Source: an uncultured Lachnoclostridium sp. (GTDB taxonomy: Bacteria > Bacillota > Clostridia > Lachnospirales > Lachnospiraceae). From it: a stretch of 64,000 nucleotides of DNA. The stretch is taken from positions 62,001 through 126,000 of the forward strand of contig CALWDO010000003.1 of the NCBI GenBank assembly GCA_944376715.1, given 5' to 3'. Position numbers and translations under genes: made by a program. The notes under the pieces are model-generated. The model did not search any database. It was not told where the DNA came from and saw nothing but the letters and a program-made list of their open reading frames with translations. Positions 1 to 9,958 of this stretch are shown one piece after another (the stretch's first letter is position 1; each line of letters begins with the position of its first letter).

Positions 1-770
1 AGAAGATCTCCTCTTGGGCCGCCGTTGATACCCGGCTCTCCTTTTCCGCGGATCCGGATACTCTGGCCATTATCAATACCCGCAGGAATCGTGACAGCAA
101 TCTTCTTCTTGCTGGAAACATACCCTGTTCCGTAGCAATCAGGACACTTATCCTTGATAATCTTTCCTGTACCGTTACAATCCGGGCAAGTACGTACATT
201 CTGAACCATTCCGAAAAGAGACTGCTGGGTATAAACCACCTGGCCTTTTCCGCCGCACTTCGGACAAGTCTGCGGCGATGTTCCCGGCTTTGCTCCGGTA
301 CCGTGGCAAGTATTGCACTCGTCTTTCAGCACCAGTTCCAGTTCTTTGTCGCAGCCTGTCACCGCCTCTTCAAACGTAATTCTTACACTGGCACGCAGAT
401 TTGCTCCCTGCATGGGACCATTATTCGATCTGCGGCTTCTTCCGCCGCCGAAAATATCTCCAAAGATATCTCCAAAAATATCTCCCATATCCGCGCTGTT
501 AAAATCAAAGCCTCCAAAGCCTCCGCCTCCGGCGCCCTGATCAAATGCCGCATGGCCAAACTGGTCGTATTTACGTCTTTTTTCCGGATCACTTAATACC
601 GCGTAAGCTTCCGAAGCCTCTTTAAATTTCTGTTCTGCCTCCTTATCTCCCGGATTCACGTCCGGATGATACTTTTTTGCCAGTTTTCTGTATGCACTCT
701 TGATGGCGGCTTCATCGGCGTTTCGGTCCACACCGAGGACCTCATAATAATCTCTTTTCGTCTCTGCCAT
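1..770 (-). CDS. dnaJ: Chaperone DnaJ (Hsp40), C-terminus outside window
   Basis: Co-chaperone that delivers unfolded clients to DnaK and stimulates its ATPase. The visible 256 codons hold an N-terminal J domain (residues about 5-70) with the HPD triad, a Gly/Phe-rich linker with [14 protein letters not shown] repeats (about 75-115), and a zinc-binding region with CxxCxGxG-type modules ([32 protein letters not shown]). The start ATG at 768-770 gives [14 protein letters not shown], the usual J-domain beginning. It is last in the hrcA-grpE-dnaK-dnaJ order and 75 bases downstream of dnaK. The C-terminal substrate-binding domain runs off the left edge. Regulation is presumably by HrcA at the CIRCE element near 4475. 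Confidence 0.97.
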   Translation of the reverse strand, partial: MAETKRDYYEVLGVDRNADEAAIKSAYRKLAKKYHPDVNPGDKEAEQKFKEASEAYAVLSDPEKRRKYDQFGHAAFDQGAGGGGFGGFDFNSADMGDIFGDIFGDIFGGGRSRRSNNGPMQGANLRASVRITFEEAVTGCDKELELVLKDECNTCHGTGAKPGTSPQTCPKCGGKGQVVYTQQSLFGMVQNVRTCPDCNGTGKIIKDKCPDCYGTGYVSSKKKIAVTIPAGIDNGQSIRIRGKGEPGINGGPRGDL

Positions 771-790
771 AATCTTCTACCCTTTCACGC

Positions 791-824
791 AGGAATGCAG
801 GCATGCCGAGCATGCCTGCCTCCT
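791..824 (-). other. Intercistronic stem-loop between dnaK and dnaJ
   Basis: Perfect 10-base arms GCAGGCATGC (797-806) and GCATGCCTGC (810-819) around a 3-base loop, extended by AGGA/TCCT outside. There is no T tract on the minus strand, so it is unlikely to be a simple terminator. A role in mRNA processing or stability is inferred. Confidence 0.6.
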
Positions 825-845
825 GCAGTTCTATCTATCTCTTTT

Positions 846-3400
<2,555 letters not shown>

Positions 3401-3414
3401 GTCTATCCGCCTTT

Positions 3415-4437
3415 CTACTTATGGAACACCTCATCCAGCTGCTCCATCATGGTTTTTAGTGCGTTCATAACATTTTCGTAATCCATCCTTTTGGGTCCGA
3501 TGATGCCTACAGTTCCCTGCAGCCCCTGACCGATCTCATATGTGGCGGTCACTACGCTGCAGTCTTTCATGCTCTGAACGGGGGTCTCATTTCCTATATA
3601 TACATGAATCCCCTTGTCGTCACTGTTCAATGTCTCATTGACCAGCTCTACCAGATTCTGTTTTTCCTCCAATGTTTTTATCAGCTCGCTGGCTTTCCCG
3701 TTATCGCTCAATTCCGGATAACGGAAGATATTGGTGGCGCCTCCTGTGTAGATCTCCATACCTTCATCCGCATGGATCACTTCCGCCACAGCGTCTACCA
3801 CATCGCTGATCAGATTGCTGTGGATACCAGCCTGCTCCTTCATACTGGAAATCATCTGAAGATTGATCTCCTCTACTGTCTTTCCATTCAGCACAGTATT
3901 TAAAAGGATATTCAGCTTCAGCATGGTTTCCTCATCCAGCGCTTCTCCCACCGGGAGCAGTTTGTTGCGGATCACGTTCCCTTCCGCCACAATCACCGCC
4001 AGGATCTGATTCTCATCCACCCTGGAAAGCTGGATAAATTTCAGCTTGTTATGGTGATATTGCGGAGTGGATATCATCGTTGCATAATTCGTATTCGTGG
4101 CAAGCACTTTCACGATCTGCTTCAGAACCTGCTCCATCCGGTCTGTCCTCTGAATCATCAGCTCCTTGAACTCGGTGACTTCCCGGTCTTTTTCCTGGAT
4201 CAGCCGATCCACATACAGACGGTATCCTTTATCGGAAGGGATACGCCCAGCTGAAGTATGCGGCTGGATAATGTATCCCATTTCCTCCAGATCCGACATC
4301 TCGTTACGGATCGTAGCCGAACTCAACTTCAGGTCCGAGTACTTGGAAATGGTCCTGGAACCGACCGGCTCACCGGTCTCCATATAATTCTGAATGATCG
4401 CCTGAAGGATCTTGATCTTTCTCTCATCCAGTTCCAT
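3415..4437 (-). CDS. hrcA: Heat-inducible transcription repressor HrcA
   Basis: Repressor of class I heat-shock genes that binds the CIRCE operator and is kept active by GroEL. The 340-residue product has an N-terminal winged-helix region (residues 1-75) with LDERKIKILQAI, EPVGSRTISK and the family signature SSATIRNEMSDLEEMGYI, followed by HTSAGRIPSDKGYR. The GAF-like and C-terminal domains follow, ending in IGPKRMDYENVMNAL. It is first in its operon. The leader carries AAGGGGTGAGG as ribosome binding site and a perfect CIRCE just upstream, so autoregulation is expected. Confidence 0.97.
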   Translation of the reverse strand: MELDERKIKILQAIIQNYMETGEPVGSRTISKYSDLKLSSATIRNEMSDLEEMGYIIQPHTSAGRIPSDKGYRLYVDRLIQEKDREVTEFKELMIQRTDRMEQVLKQIVKVLATNTNYATMISTPQYHHNKLKFIQLSRVDENQILAVIVAEGNVIRNKLLPVGEALDEETMLKLNILLNTVLNGKTVEEINLQMISSMKEQAGIHSNLISDVVDAVAEVIHADEGMEIYTGGATNIFRYPELSDNGKASELIKTLEEKQNLVELVNETLNSDDKGIHVYIGNETPVQSMKDCSVVTATYEIGQGLQGTVGIIGPKRMDYENVMNALKTMMEQLDEVFHK

Positions 4438-4461
4438 GTCCTCACCCCTTCTTCAGTACTG

Positions 4462-4488
4462 TTAGCACTCGCCAATTAAGAGTGCTAA
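4462..4488 (-). promoter_or_regulatory. CIRCE operator (HrcA binding site)
   Basis: Perfect CIRCE: TTAGCACTC (4462-4470), 9-base spacer, GAGTGCTAA (4480-4488), exactly the consensus inverted repeat. It lies between the predicted promoter and the hrcA start codon, where HrcA binding blocks transcription. Confidence 0.97.
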
Positions 4489-4502
4489 CATTTACTGTAT
4501 TA

Positions 4503-4532
4503 AAGATAGCACCCCGCAGGGTGCTTTGTCAA
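4503..4532 (-). promoter_or_regulatory. Sigma-A promoter of the hrcA-grpE-dnaK-dnaJ operon
   Basis: On the minus strand TTGACA (complement of 4527-4532) is followed after 18 bases by TATCTT (complement of 4503-4508). The start point would fall near 4496, just upstream of CIRCE. Confidence 0.75.
4508..4525. repeat. Inverted repeat in the hrcA promoter spacer
   Basis: AGCACCC (4508-4514) and GGGTGCT (4519-4525) with a 4-base loop lie between the -35 and -10 boxes. The core AGCAC/GTGCT resembles the CIRCE arms but the spacing is wrong. It could instead be a terminator remnant for the upstream TPR gene, although the minus-strand sequence after it is not a clean T tract. Confidence 0.55.
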
Positions 4533-4550
4533 GATGTTTTTTAAATTATT

Positions 4551-5399
4551 TTATCTCGTTTTCAGAAATATATATTCTCTCGCCGCGTCTTCATCCTCCG
4601 GGTAGCTTTCCAGATAGCTTTCCATCTTTACCTTTGCCGTCTCAAAGTCGCCCATCTGTTCATATACAGCGATCTCGTAGCCCAGCAGATCCTGCAGACT
4701 GTCAGAATCTCCCAGCGCGATTCCATCCTGGATTGTGGATAACGCGCTCTCGTAATCTCCCTGGTCCGCCTGATAAGAAGCTACCTTTACATATATATCC
4801 GGACGATCCGTATGTTCCTCCAGATAATTCTGATACAGAGTCACCGCATAATCTTTGTTGCCCATTTGCCAGTAGAGTTCTCCCTGCCAATAAAGCGATT
4901 CCTGGTTTCCGTTCTTATACGCCTGTTCCAGATAATTTTTCGCCCCATTATAGTCTTCCATATAATAGGAAAGCCGCCCCAGCGTAATCAGATCCTTTGA
5001 AGAAGTCATATCTTTTGCAGTCTGGAAATCCGCATTAGCCGCTTCCGTATCACCTGCCGCTTTGTATATCAGTCCCCGGGTCAGATACATCTCCGCGCTT
5101 TTTTTCAGGTCCAGCACCGCCGTACAGGTATCGACAGCTCCCTGCGTATCTCCCGCGTGATATTGAGCCGACGCCTTATAGGAGGCAATATCCAGTTCCA
5201 GCGCCCCTGCCCGCATACCAGCCAAAGATAAAGCTTCATTATAAGATGCGATGGCGCTTTCATAATCACCGGCTAATGCCTGCTCCATTCCCTGACTCCG
5301 AAGCGTCATCTGTTGTTCTGTCACTTCCTGGCTTTTTCCGCATCCGGCGAGTCCCAGTCCACATATACATATCAGAATTGCTGCGTATCTTTTTTTCAT
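4551..5399 (-). CDS. TPR-repeat lipoprotein
   Basis: Predicted membrane-anchored lipoprotein of 282 residues with no known enzymatic role. The N-terminus is a lipoprotein signal with lipobox LAGC at about residues 16-19. The rest is at least six tetratricopeptide-like helical hairpins (for example GDYESAIASYNEAL, GDTEAANADFQTAK, EDYNGAKNYLEQAY, GDYESALSTIQDGI), a protein-interaction scaffold. A longer frame begins at 5441, but the start at 5399 has GGAGGA at proper distance and begins the signal peptide. The start overlaps the stop of the upstream glycosyltransferase gene as ATGA, so the two are probably translationally coupled. A role in assembling surface glycan enzymes is an inference from position only. 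Confidence 0.85.
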   Translation of the reverse strand: MKKRYAAILICICGLGLAGCGKSQEVTEQQMTLRSQGMEQALAGDYESAIASYNEALSLAGMRAGALELDIASYKASAQYHAGDTQGAVDTCTAVLDLKKSAEMYLTRGLIYKAAGDTEAANADFQTAKDMTSSKDLITLGRLSYYMEDYNGAKNYLEQAYKNGNQESLYWQGELYWQMGNKDYAVTLYQNYLEEHTDRPDIYVKVASYQADQGDYESALSTIQDGIALGDSDSLQDLLGYEIAVYEQMGDFETAKVKMESYLESYPEDEDAAREYIFLKTR

Positions 5400-6322
5400 C
5401 TCATTTCCTCCTGCCAGAATGTGGGATTCATCGTACACCATAGAATCATTTTCCGGGGAAGGCTTTGGTATTTCTGCCCCATCTTATATCCCAGATATTT
5501 TCCTGCGCTCTGAGTCAGCACTTGAAAACAAAGCCATGGTTTCCTTATCTGTACACAATGCTTAATACTCATTTTCACCAGACGGATTCCTTCCGATTCT
5601 GACCGGATACCGCCGAAAACTTCCGGATGCATGGTCTGCGATACCGCCAGATCAAAATTTCGGTGAAACTGCTGCAGAGCGCTGTAGTTATGGGAATGAA
5701 TCACTTTTGCATCCGCGCAATAAGCGATCAGGCCTCCCTCACGGATCAGACGTCCTGCCAGAATCATATCTTCATTAAAAATTGTCTTTTTCTCAAATCC
5801 GCCCAGTTCCAGATACCGTTCCCTCCGCCACGCGGCACAGACGTTGGAGCAGAAGAAGGTTTTGATCCCCAGCGCACTCAGGTCGGCGGCGCCTTTTATC
5901 CGGCTCTCTTCCGGATAATTAAAGCTTCTGGTATAACGTTCTACTTCCCGACAGTCTTTTGCCGGAAGCTGCCTTCCGTAAGCGGCCCAGACCTGTGGAT
6001 CCCGGAAAGGTTCCAGCAGTTTCTCAACCAGCTGGTTATCCGCAGGCAATGCGTCCTGGGTCATGCAGATCACCACATCCGCCTGAGACAGACGGATCCC
6101 CCGGTCCCTGGTTCCTCCGTGGTCGAAGTCTTCTTTATGCAGATGATGGATTTCTACATCTTTATATTTTCCTTCCAGTCCCGTCGGAAAATACTGTTTT
6201 TCCGTATTCATCAGAATAATCCTCCGGACAGGATATGTCTGGGTATGCAGCCGTTCCAGAAGTTTTTCCAGCCGGTCTCCGGGACGGTATACCGGGATCA
6301 GTATATCTGCTTCTAATTTCAT
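5396..6322 (-). CDS. GT2 glycosyltransferase, rhamnosyltransferase-like
   Basis: GT-A fold family 2 glycosyltransferase of 308 residues, predicted cytoplasmic and acting on a lipid-linked glycan. The N-terminus ADILIPVYRPGDRLEKLL is the nucleotide-binding strand and helix. The motif EDFDHGGTRDRG (about residues 84-95) is characteristic of dTDP-rhamnose transferases of the RfbF/RfbN type. A DxD-like TQDALP and the acceptor-side motif FNEDMILAGRL follow. The rfbA and rfbC genes at 24-26 kb would supply dTDP-rhamnose, which supports the assignment. The gene begins just after the terminator at 6343-6365 and overlaps the TPR gene by 4 bases. Linkage and acceptor are unknown. Confidence 0.88.
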   Translation of the reverse strand: MKLEADILIPVYRPGDRLEKLLERLHTQTYPVRRIILMNTEKQYFPTGLEGKYKDVEIHHLHKEDFDHGGTRDRGIRLSQADVVICMTQDALPADNQLVEKLLEPFRDPQVWAAYGRQLPAKDCREVERYTRSFNYPEESRIKGAADLSALGIKTFFCSNVCAAWRRERYLELGGFEKKTIFNEDMILAGRLIREGGLIAYCADAKVIHSHNYSALQQFHRNFDLAVSQTMHPEVFGGIRSESEGIRLVKMSIKHCVQIRKPWLCFQVLTQSAGKYLGYKMGQKYQSLPRKMILWCTMNPTFWQEEMR

Positions 6323-6342
6323 AAACTCTTCCTTTTACAAAA

Positions 6343-6365
6343 GGCGAGGGGAGATTCCCCTCGCC
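6343..6365 (-). terminator. Rho-independent terminator after the LCP gene
   Basis: GGCGAGGGG (6343-6351) and CCCCTCGCC (6357-6365) form a 9-base-pair stem. On the minus strand it is followed by TTTTGT. It separates the upstream glycan operon from the GT2-TPR pair. Confidence 0.85.
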
Positions 6366-6371
6366 GCACTT

Positions 6372-7550
6372 TTATTCTTCCGTGGTACTTCCGCCTGCAT
6401 CTGTACCCGTATCTTCCTCCGCATCGTATCCGGTATCGGAAACGATCTGGTCAGAAATATCCTGTACCTGCTGAGACGGCGTATAACCGTCGTTGCCAAA
6501 CAGATATTCATGAAGCTGAATCACATTGCTCTCCAAATTTACAGGAATGACGCACGAACCCTTTCCGCTGATGGTGCCGGTGGCACGGTCAAAGGGGAAT
6601 CCTGTGGTGTCCACAATATCATATCCCAGAAGCTGGGGCGCCATCTCCAAAAGCTGGGCATTTGTATAATTTGTCGCCACCATCGGGAAGACTGCGTTGA
6701 TGATATCGTTGATCTCCGAAATATCAGCCTCTTTTGCCTTTCTGACGATCTCCATGATCACTTCCCTCTGACGTTCTGTTCTCTTGAAATCATCGCCTGC
6801 GGTATAACGGATACGGCAGTAGGAGGTTGCCTGTACTCCATCCAGCAGCTGGTATCCCGGCTCCGTCAGTTTCTTGGTCTGCACACCGGTGACTTCAGAA
6901 GTCTCTACCGTGTAGTTATTCAGATGTTCGATTTCGGATTCATCCACATCAATCATAACACCGCCCAGCAGATCTACCGTCTTTGTCAGCGCGGCAAAGT
7001 CAACGCTTACATAATACTGAATATCCAGATCCAGGTTACGGTTCAGCATATTGACGGCCTGATCCGGTCCGCCTGCAGAATACGCGCCGTTTGCCTTGTT
7101 ATATCTGCCATTGGTCAGGTCCAGATAAGTATCTCTGTATACGGAGACCAGCTTTACTTCTTTCGTATCATTATTAATGCTGGCAATAATCATTGTGTCG
7201 CTCCGGTTTCCTTTGCCAAGCTGGCCTGCCTCTCTGGTATCCAGGCCGAACAGAGCAATATTAGTATAACCGGACATGGTCTGCTGCGCTTCCTCGCTGA
7301 GGCCTTCATTTATCTCTATGCCGCCTTCTGCCTGCTGCGGTTCCTGCAGCTTATCCATCTGCCATACCACATAAAATCCGATCAGCAGCGCGAGCAGGGC
7401 TACGATCTCCACGCCAAAAATAATCATCCGCTTTTTCTTCTGAGCCGCCTTCTTCCTGGAAACCTTTCTCCTTTTTCCGGAAGCCGCTGATTCGCTTCGT
7501 CTGGAAGCGCTCTTCTTTGAGCTTGGTCTTTTCATCGTTTCTTTTGCCAT
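6372..7550 (-). CDS. LytR-CpsA-Psr (LCP) family glycopolymer ligase
   Basis: Extracytoplasmic phosphotransferase that moves lipid-linked glycopolymers onto peptidoglycan. The 392-residue product has a very basic cytosolic N-terminus (residues 1-40, Lys/Arg/Ser-rich) and one membrane segment (about 43-65). The LCP domain follows, with GLDTRE, KGNRSDTMIIASI, VSVYRDTYLDL and the Arg-rich active-site stretch YCRIRYTAGDDFKRTERQREV. The C-terminal tail is acidic and Thr/Gly-rich. It is last before the terminator in the glycan operon, directly after the sugar transferase that would start the polymer. This fits attachment of the encoded glycan to the wall. Confidence 0.93.
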   Translation of the reverse strand: MAKETMKRPSSKKSASRRSESAASGKRRKVSRKKAAQKKKRMIIFGVEIVALLALLIGFYVVWQMDKLQEPQQAEGGIEINEGLSEEAQQTMSGYTNIALFGLDTREAGQLGKGNRSDTMIIASINNDTKEVKLVSVYRDTYLDLTNGRYNKANGAYSAGGPDQAVNMLNRNLDLDIQYYVSVDFAALTKTVDLLGGVMIDVDESEIEHLNNYTVETSEVTGVQTKKLTEPGYQLLDGVQATSYCRIRYTAGDDFKRTERQREVIMEIVRKAKEADISEINDIINAVFPMVATNYTNAQLLEMAPQLLGYDIVDTTGFPFDRATGTISGKGSCVIPVNLESNVIQLHEYLFGNDGYTPSQQVQDISDQIVSDTGYDAEEDTGTDAGGSTTEE

Positions 7551-7571
7551 AATTCATCCTTTCTACGCCTG

Positions 7572-8987
7572 TTAATAAGCATTCTTATTTACAAAGCCTT
7601 TGAAGAACGTCAGGAACAGGATTTTGAAATCCAGGCCCAGAGTCCAGTTCTCAATATAATACAGGTCGTACTCAATACGTTTTTTTATCGATGTATCTCC
7701 CCGGTAACCGTTCACCTGCGCCCATCCGGTAAGCCCCGGCCGGACCTGATGCTTCACCATATACCGCGGAATCTCCTCCCGGAACTTTTCCACAAAGAAG
7801 GGACGTTCGGGACGCGGTCCCACCAGACTCATATCCCCTTTCAAGATATTAAACAGCTGAGGAAGCTCGTCGATACTGGTACGCCGAATGATCTTACCGA
7901 CTTTGGTTACACGGGGATCATTTCGGACAGTCCACGCCTTCCGCTCAGCCTTTGGAGACTGTACTTCCATGGAACGGAACTTATACATCTGAAAAATCTG
8001 GTTATGGAGCCCTACCCGCTCCTGTTTATATATCAACGGCCCTTTCGAGGTAGTTTTTACCAGAACAGCCGTAACCAGCATAACCGGTGAAAATATGATA
8101 ATCGCGATAACAGCGCCGATGATATCCATCGTGCGCTTACAGATCATGTTGAACGTGTTCGTCAATGGAACATGCCGGATATTGACCACCGGAAGCCCCA
8201 GCAGGTCTTCCGTATAGGGTCTGGTCGGTATAATATCATTATAATCCGGAACGAATTTTGTATGCACGCCTGATTTTTCACAGATCGCCACAATCCGCTT
8301 CAATTTATAGTATTCCTGAAGGCTCAGCGTCAGAGCGATTTCATCCAGACGATTATTCTCCAGGATTTCTTCCAATTCATCGGTTGTCCCCAGTACCGGA
8401 ACGCCTTTATATTTGTAGCCGATTTCCTTATTATCATCCAAAATTCCCTGTATCCGGTAACCCCACTGGGGATTGGCAAAAATCCGGTCAATAAAGGCTT
8501 CCGCCGCACTGCTGTAACCCACAAAGATGATATGCCGAAGATTGAATCCGCTTTTGCGCATCTTCCGCAGGATAATACGGATCAGCCACCTTACTTCCAC
8601 TTCCAGCATTATGTTAATCACGTAGAAGTAGAACAGCATAGTTCTGGAATAATCTTTTCCATAGTAATGGTCCCTGCCCAGGAAGAGCAGGCCCATAATC
8701 AGCAGCAGACCGAATGTATTCGCCTTGATGATATTACTTGCTTCCAGGCGCCGCCCCTGCACCCTCTTCGGCGTATAAAGATTGAACGCCAGATACAGCA
8801 TCAGGTACAGCGGCACGATCCCGATCAGAGCATAACAATACTGAATAAAAGTAAGCCCCAGCGGGTCTCTCAGCAAGATAAACTTGCATACCCACGCCAG
8901 CAGATATGAGATACAGATCACTGCCGCATCGATGATCACATGAAGCCGGTTAAAATATTTTTGATTATCCTTAATCAAAATCCTCAC
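7572..8987 (-). CDS. Undecaprenyl-phosphate sugar phosphotransferase (polyprenyl glycosylphosphotransferase)
   Basis: Initiating enzyme that transfers a sugar-1-phosphate from a nucleotide sugar to undecaprenyl phosphate at the membrane. The 471-residue product has about four to five N-terminal membrane segments (residues about 15-140), a Rossmann-like CoA-binding domain (about 145-260, HIIFVGYSSAAEAF) and another membrane segment near 285-305. The C-terminal bacterial sugar transferase domain carries YKFRSMEV, RRTSIDELPQLFNILKG, MSLVGPRPERP and VRPGLTGWAQVNGYRG. The start overlaps the stop of the upstream GT2 by 4 bases. The sugar cannot be read from the sequence. Confidence 0.94.
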   Translation of the reverse strand: MRILIKDNQKYFNRLHVIIDAAVICISYLLAWVCKFILLRDPLGLTFIQYCYALIGIVPLYLMLYLAFNLYTPKRVQGRRLEASNIIKANTFGLLLIMGLLFLGRDHYYGKDYSRTMLFYFYVINIMLEVEVRWLIRIILRKMRKSGFNLRHIIFVGYSSAAEAFIDRIFANPQWGYRIQGILDDNKEIGYKYKGVPVLGTTDELEEILENNRLDEIALTLSLQEYYKLKRIVAICEKSGVHTKFVPDYNDIIPTRPYTEDLLGLPVVNIRHVPLTNTFNMICKRTMDIIGAVIAIIIFSPVMLVTAVLVKTTSKGPLIYKQERVGLHNQIFQMYKFRSMEVQSPKAERKAWTVRNDPRVTKVGKIIRRTSIDELPQLFNILKGDMSLVGPRPERPFFVEKFREEIPRYMVKHQVRPGLTGWAQVNGYRGDTSIKKRIEYDLYYIENWTLGLDFKILFLTFFKGFVNKNAY

Positions 8988-9958
8988 CCTAAAAGCAGCA
9001 TATTCTTCCAGAGATCCAGCTGGATTCTGACATAATGAGGAAGGTTTTTCATGCGGAATCTTATCTTTCTGTCAGGATGTTCCCTGCACAAAGCGATCCC
9101 GCGCTTCAGCCCCTCTCTGTAGTCCTTCCCGAATCCCTTCTTAACAAAGTACAAATATTTCACAAGAAATCCGGCGCACAAAAACGGCAGATTCAGAACT
9201 GCCTGCAAAAGAGGCATATTCTTATAAATCAGATAAACGTTATTGCCCGCCGAGTGAAGCACTTTAAAATGATTATGGCGGGAACCGCTGGTTGCGCTCC
9301 CCACATGGTATACCTCTGCTTCCGGAGCATACCAATGATAATAGCCATGGATTCTTGCCCGATAAGAAAGATCCATGTCCTCCAGATAGGCAAAATGTGC
9401 CTCGTCAAAGCCTCCCAGGCGTTCCAGATCTTCCTTCCGGTAAATCGCAGCTCCCGCACAGGAAGAAAATATACGCCCTCCCGTTGTATAACGGGACGAA
9501 GGCTTCCCTTTTCCCCGGGCAAACGCCCATCCAAGCGCGCAGTAAAAATCACCCGCGTTGTCTAAAAGCTCCCGGTTCTTATACTGAAGCATCTTGGCCG
9601 CGCAGGAAAACCTTCTGCGGTCCGCCCGGATTGCCCTCAAAAGATGTACGGCAAAATCCGTTTTCACTTCCGTATCATTATTTAACAATATGACATAAGG
9701 GCTCTTTGCCGCGGCAATACCTTCATTGACCGCCCGGCAGAAGCCGTAATTCCGGTCCAGACAGATCAGCTTTATCTCCGGATAATGATCCCGGATAAAA
9801 TCCTGGCTGCCGTCTGAAGAGCCATTGTCTACTACTATGATTTCCGGGGTCACCCCCGTCTGTCCGGATACCGTACGCAGACAGGCATCCAGATACGAGA
9901 TCCCGTTGTAATTGGGGATCACAACTGTCACGTCCCACATGCGCCGACCTCTCTTCAT
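8984..9958 (-). CDS. GT2 glycosyltransferase (WbbL-like)
   Basis: Family 2 transferase of 324 residues acting on the glycan precursor at the cytoplasmic face. Motifs are VVIPNYNGISYLDACL at the N-terminus, VVDNGSSDGS, NYGFCRAVNEGI, the DxD-equivalent LLNNDTEV, and the acceptor-side FAYLEDMDLSYRARI. The closest familiar type is the WbbL/rhamnosyltransferase group, but donor and acceptor are not decided by the sequence. A short C-terminal hydrophobic stretch may dock it at the membrane. It overlaps both neighbours by 4 bases, indicating tight coupling in the operon. Confidence 0.9.
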   Translation of the reverse strand: MKRGRRMWDVTVVIPNYNGISYLDACLRTVSGQTGVTPEIIVVDNGSSDGSQDFIRDHYPEIKLICLDRNYGFCRAVNEGIAAAKSPYVILLNNDTEVKTDFAVHLLRAIRADRRRFSCAAKMLQYKNRELLDNAGDFYCALGWAFARGKGKPSSRYTTGGRIFSSCAGAAIYRKEDLERLGGFDEAHFAYLEDMDLSYRARIHGYYHWYAPEAEVYHVGSATSGSRHNHFKVLHSAGNNVYLIYKNMPLLQAVLNLPFLCAGFLVKYLYFVKKGFGKDYREGLKRGIALCREHPDRKIRFRMKNLPHYVRIQLDLWKNMLLLG

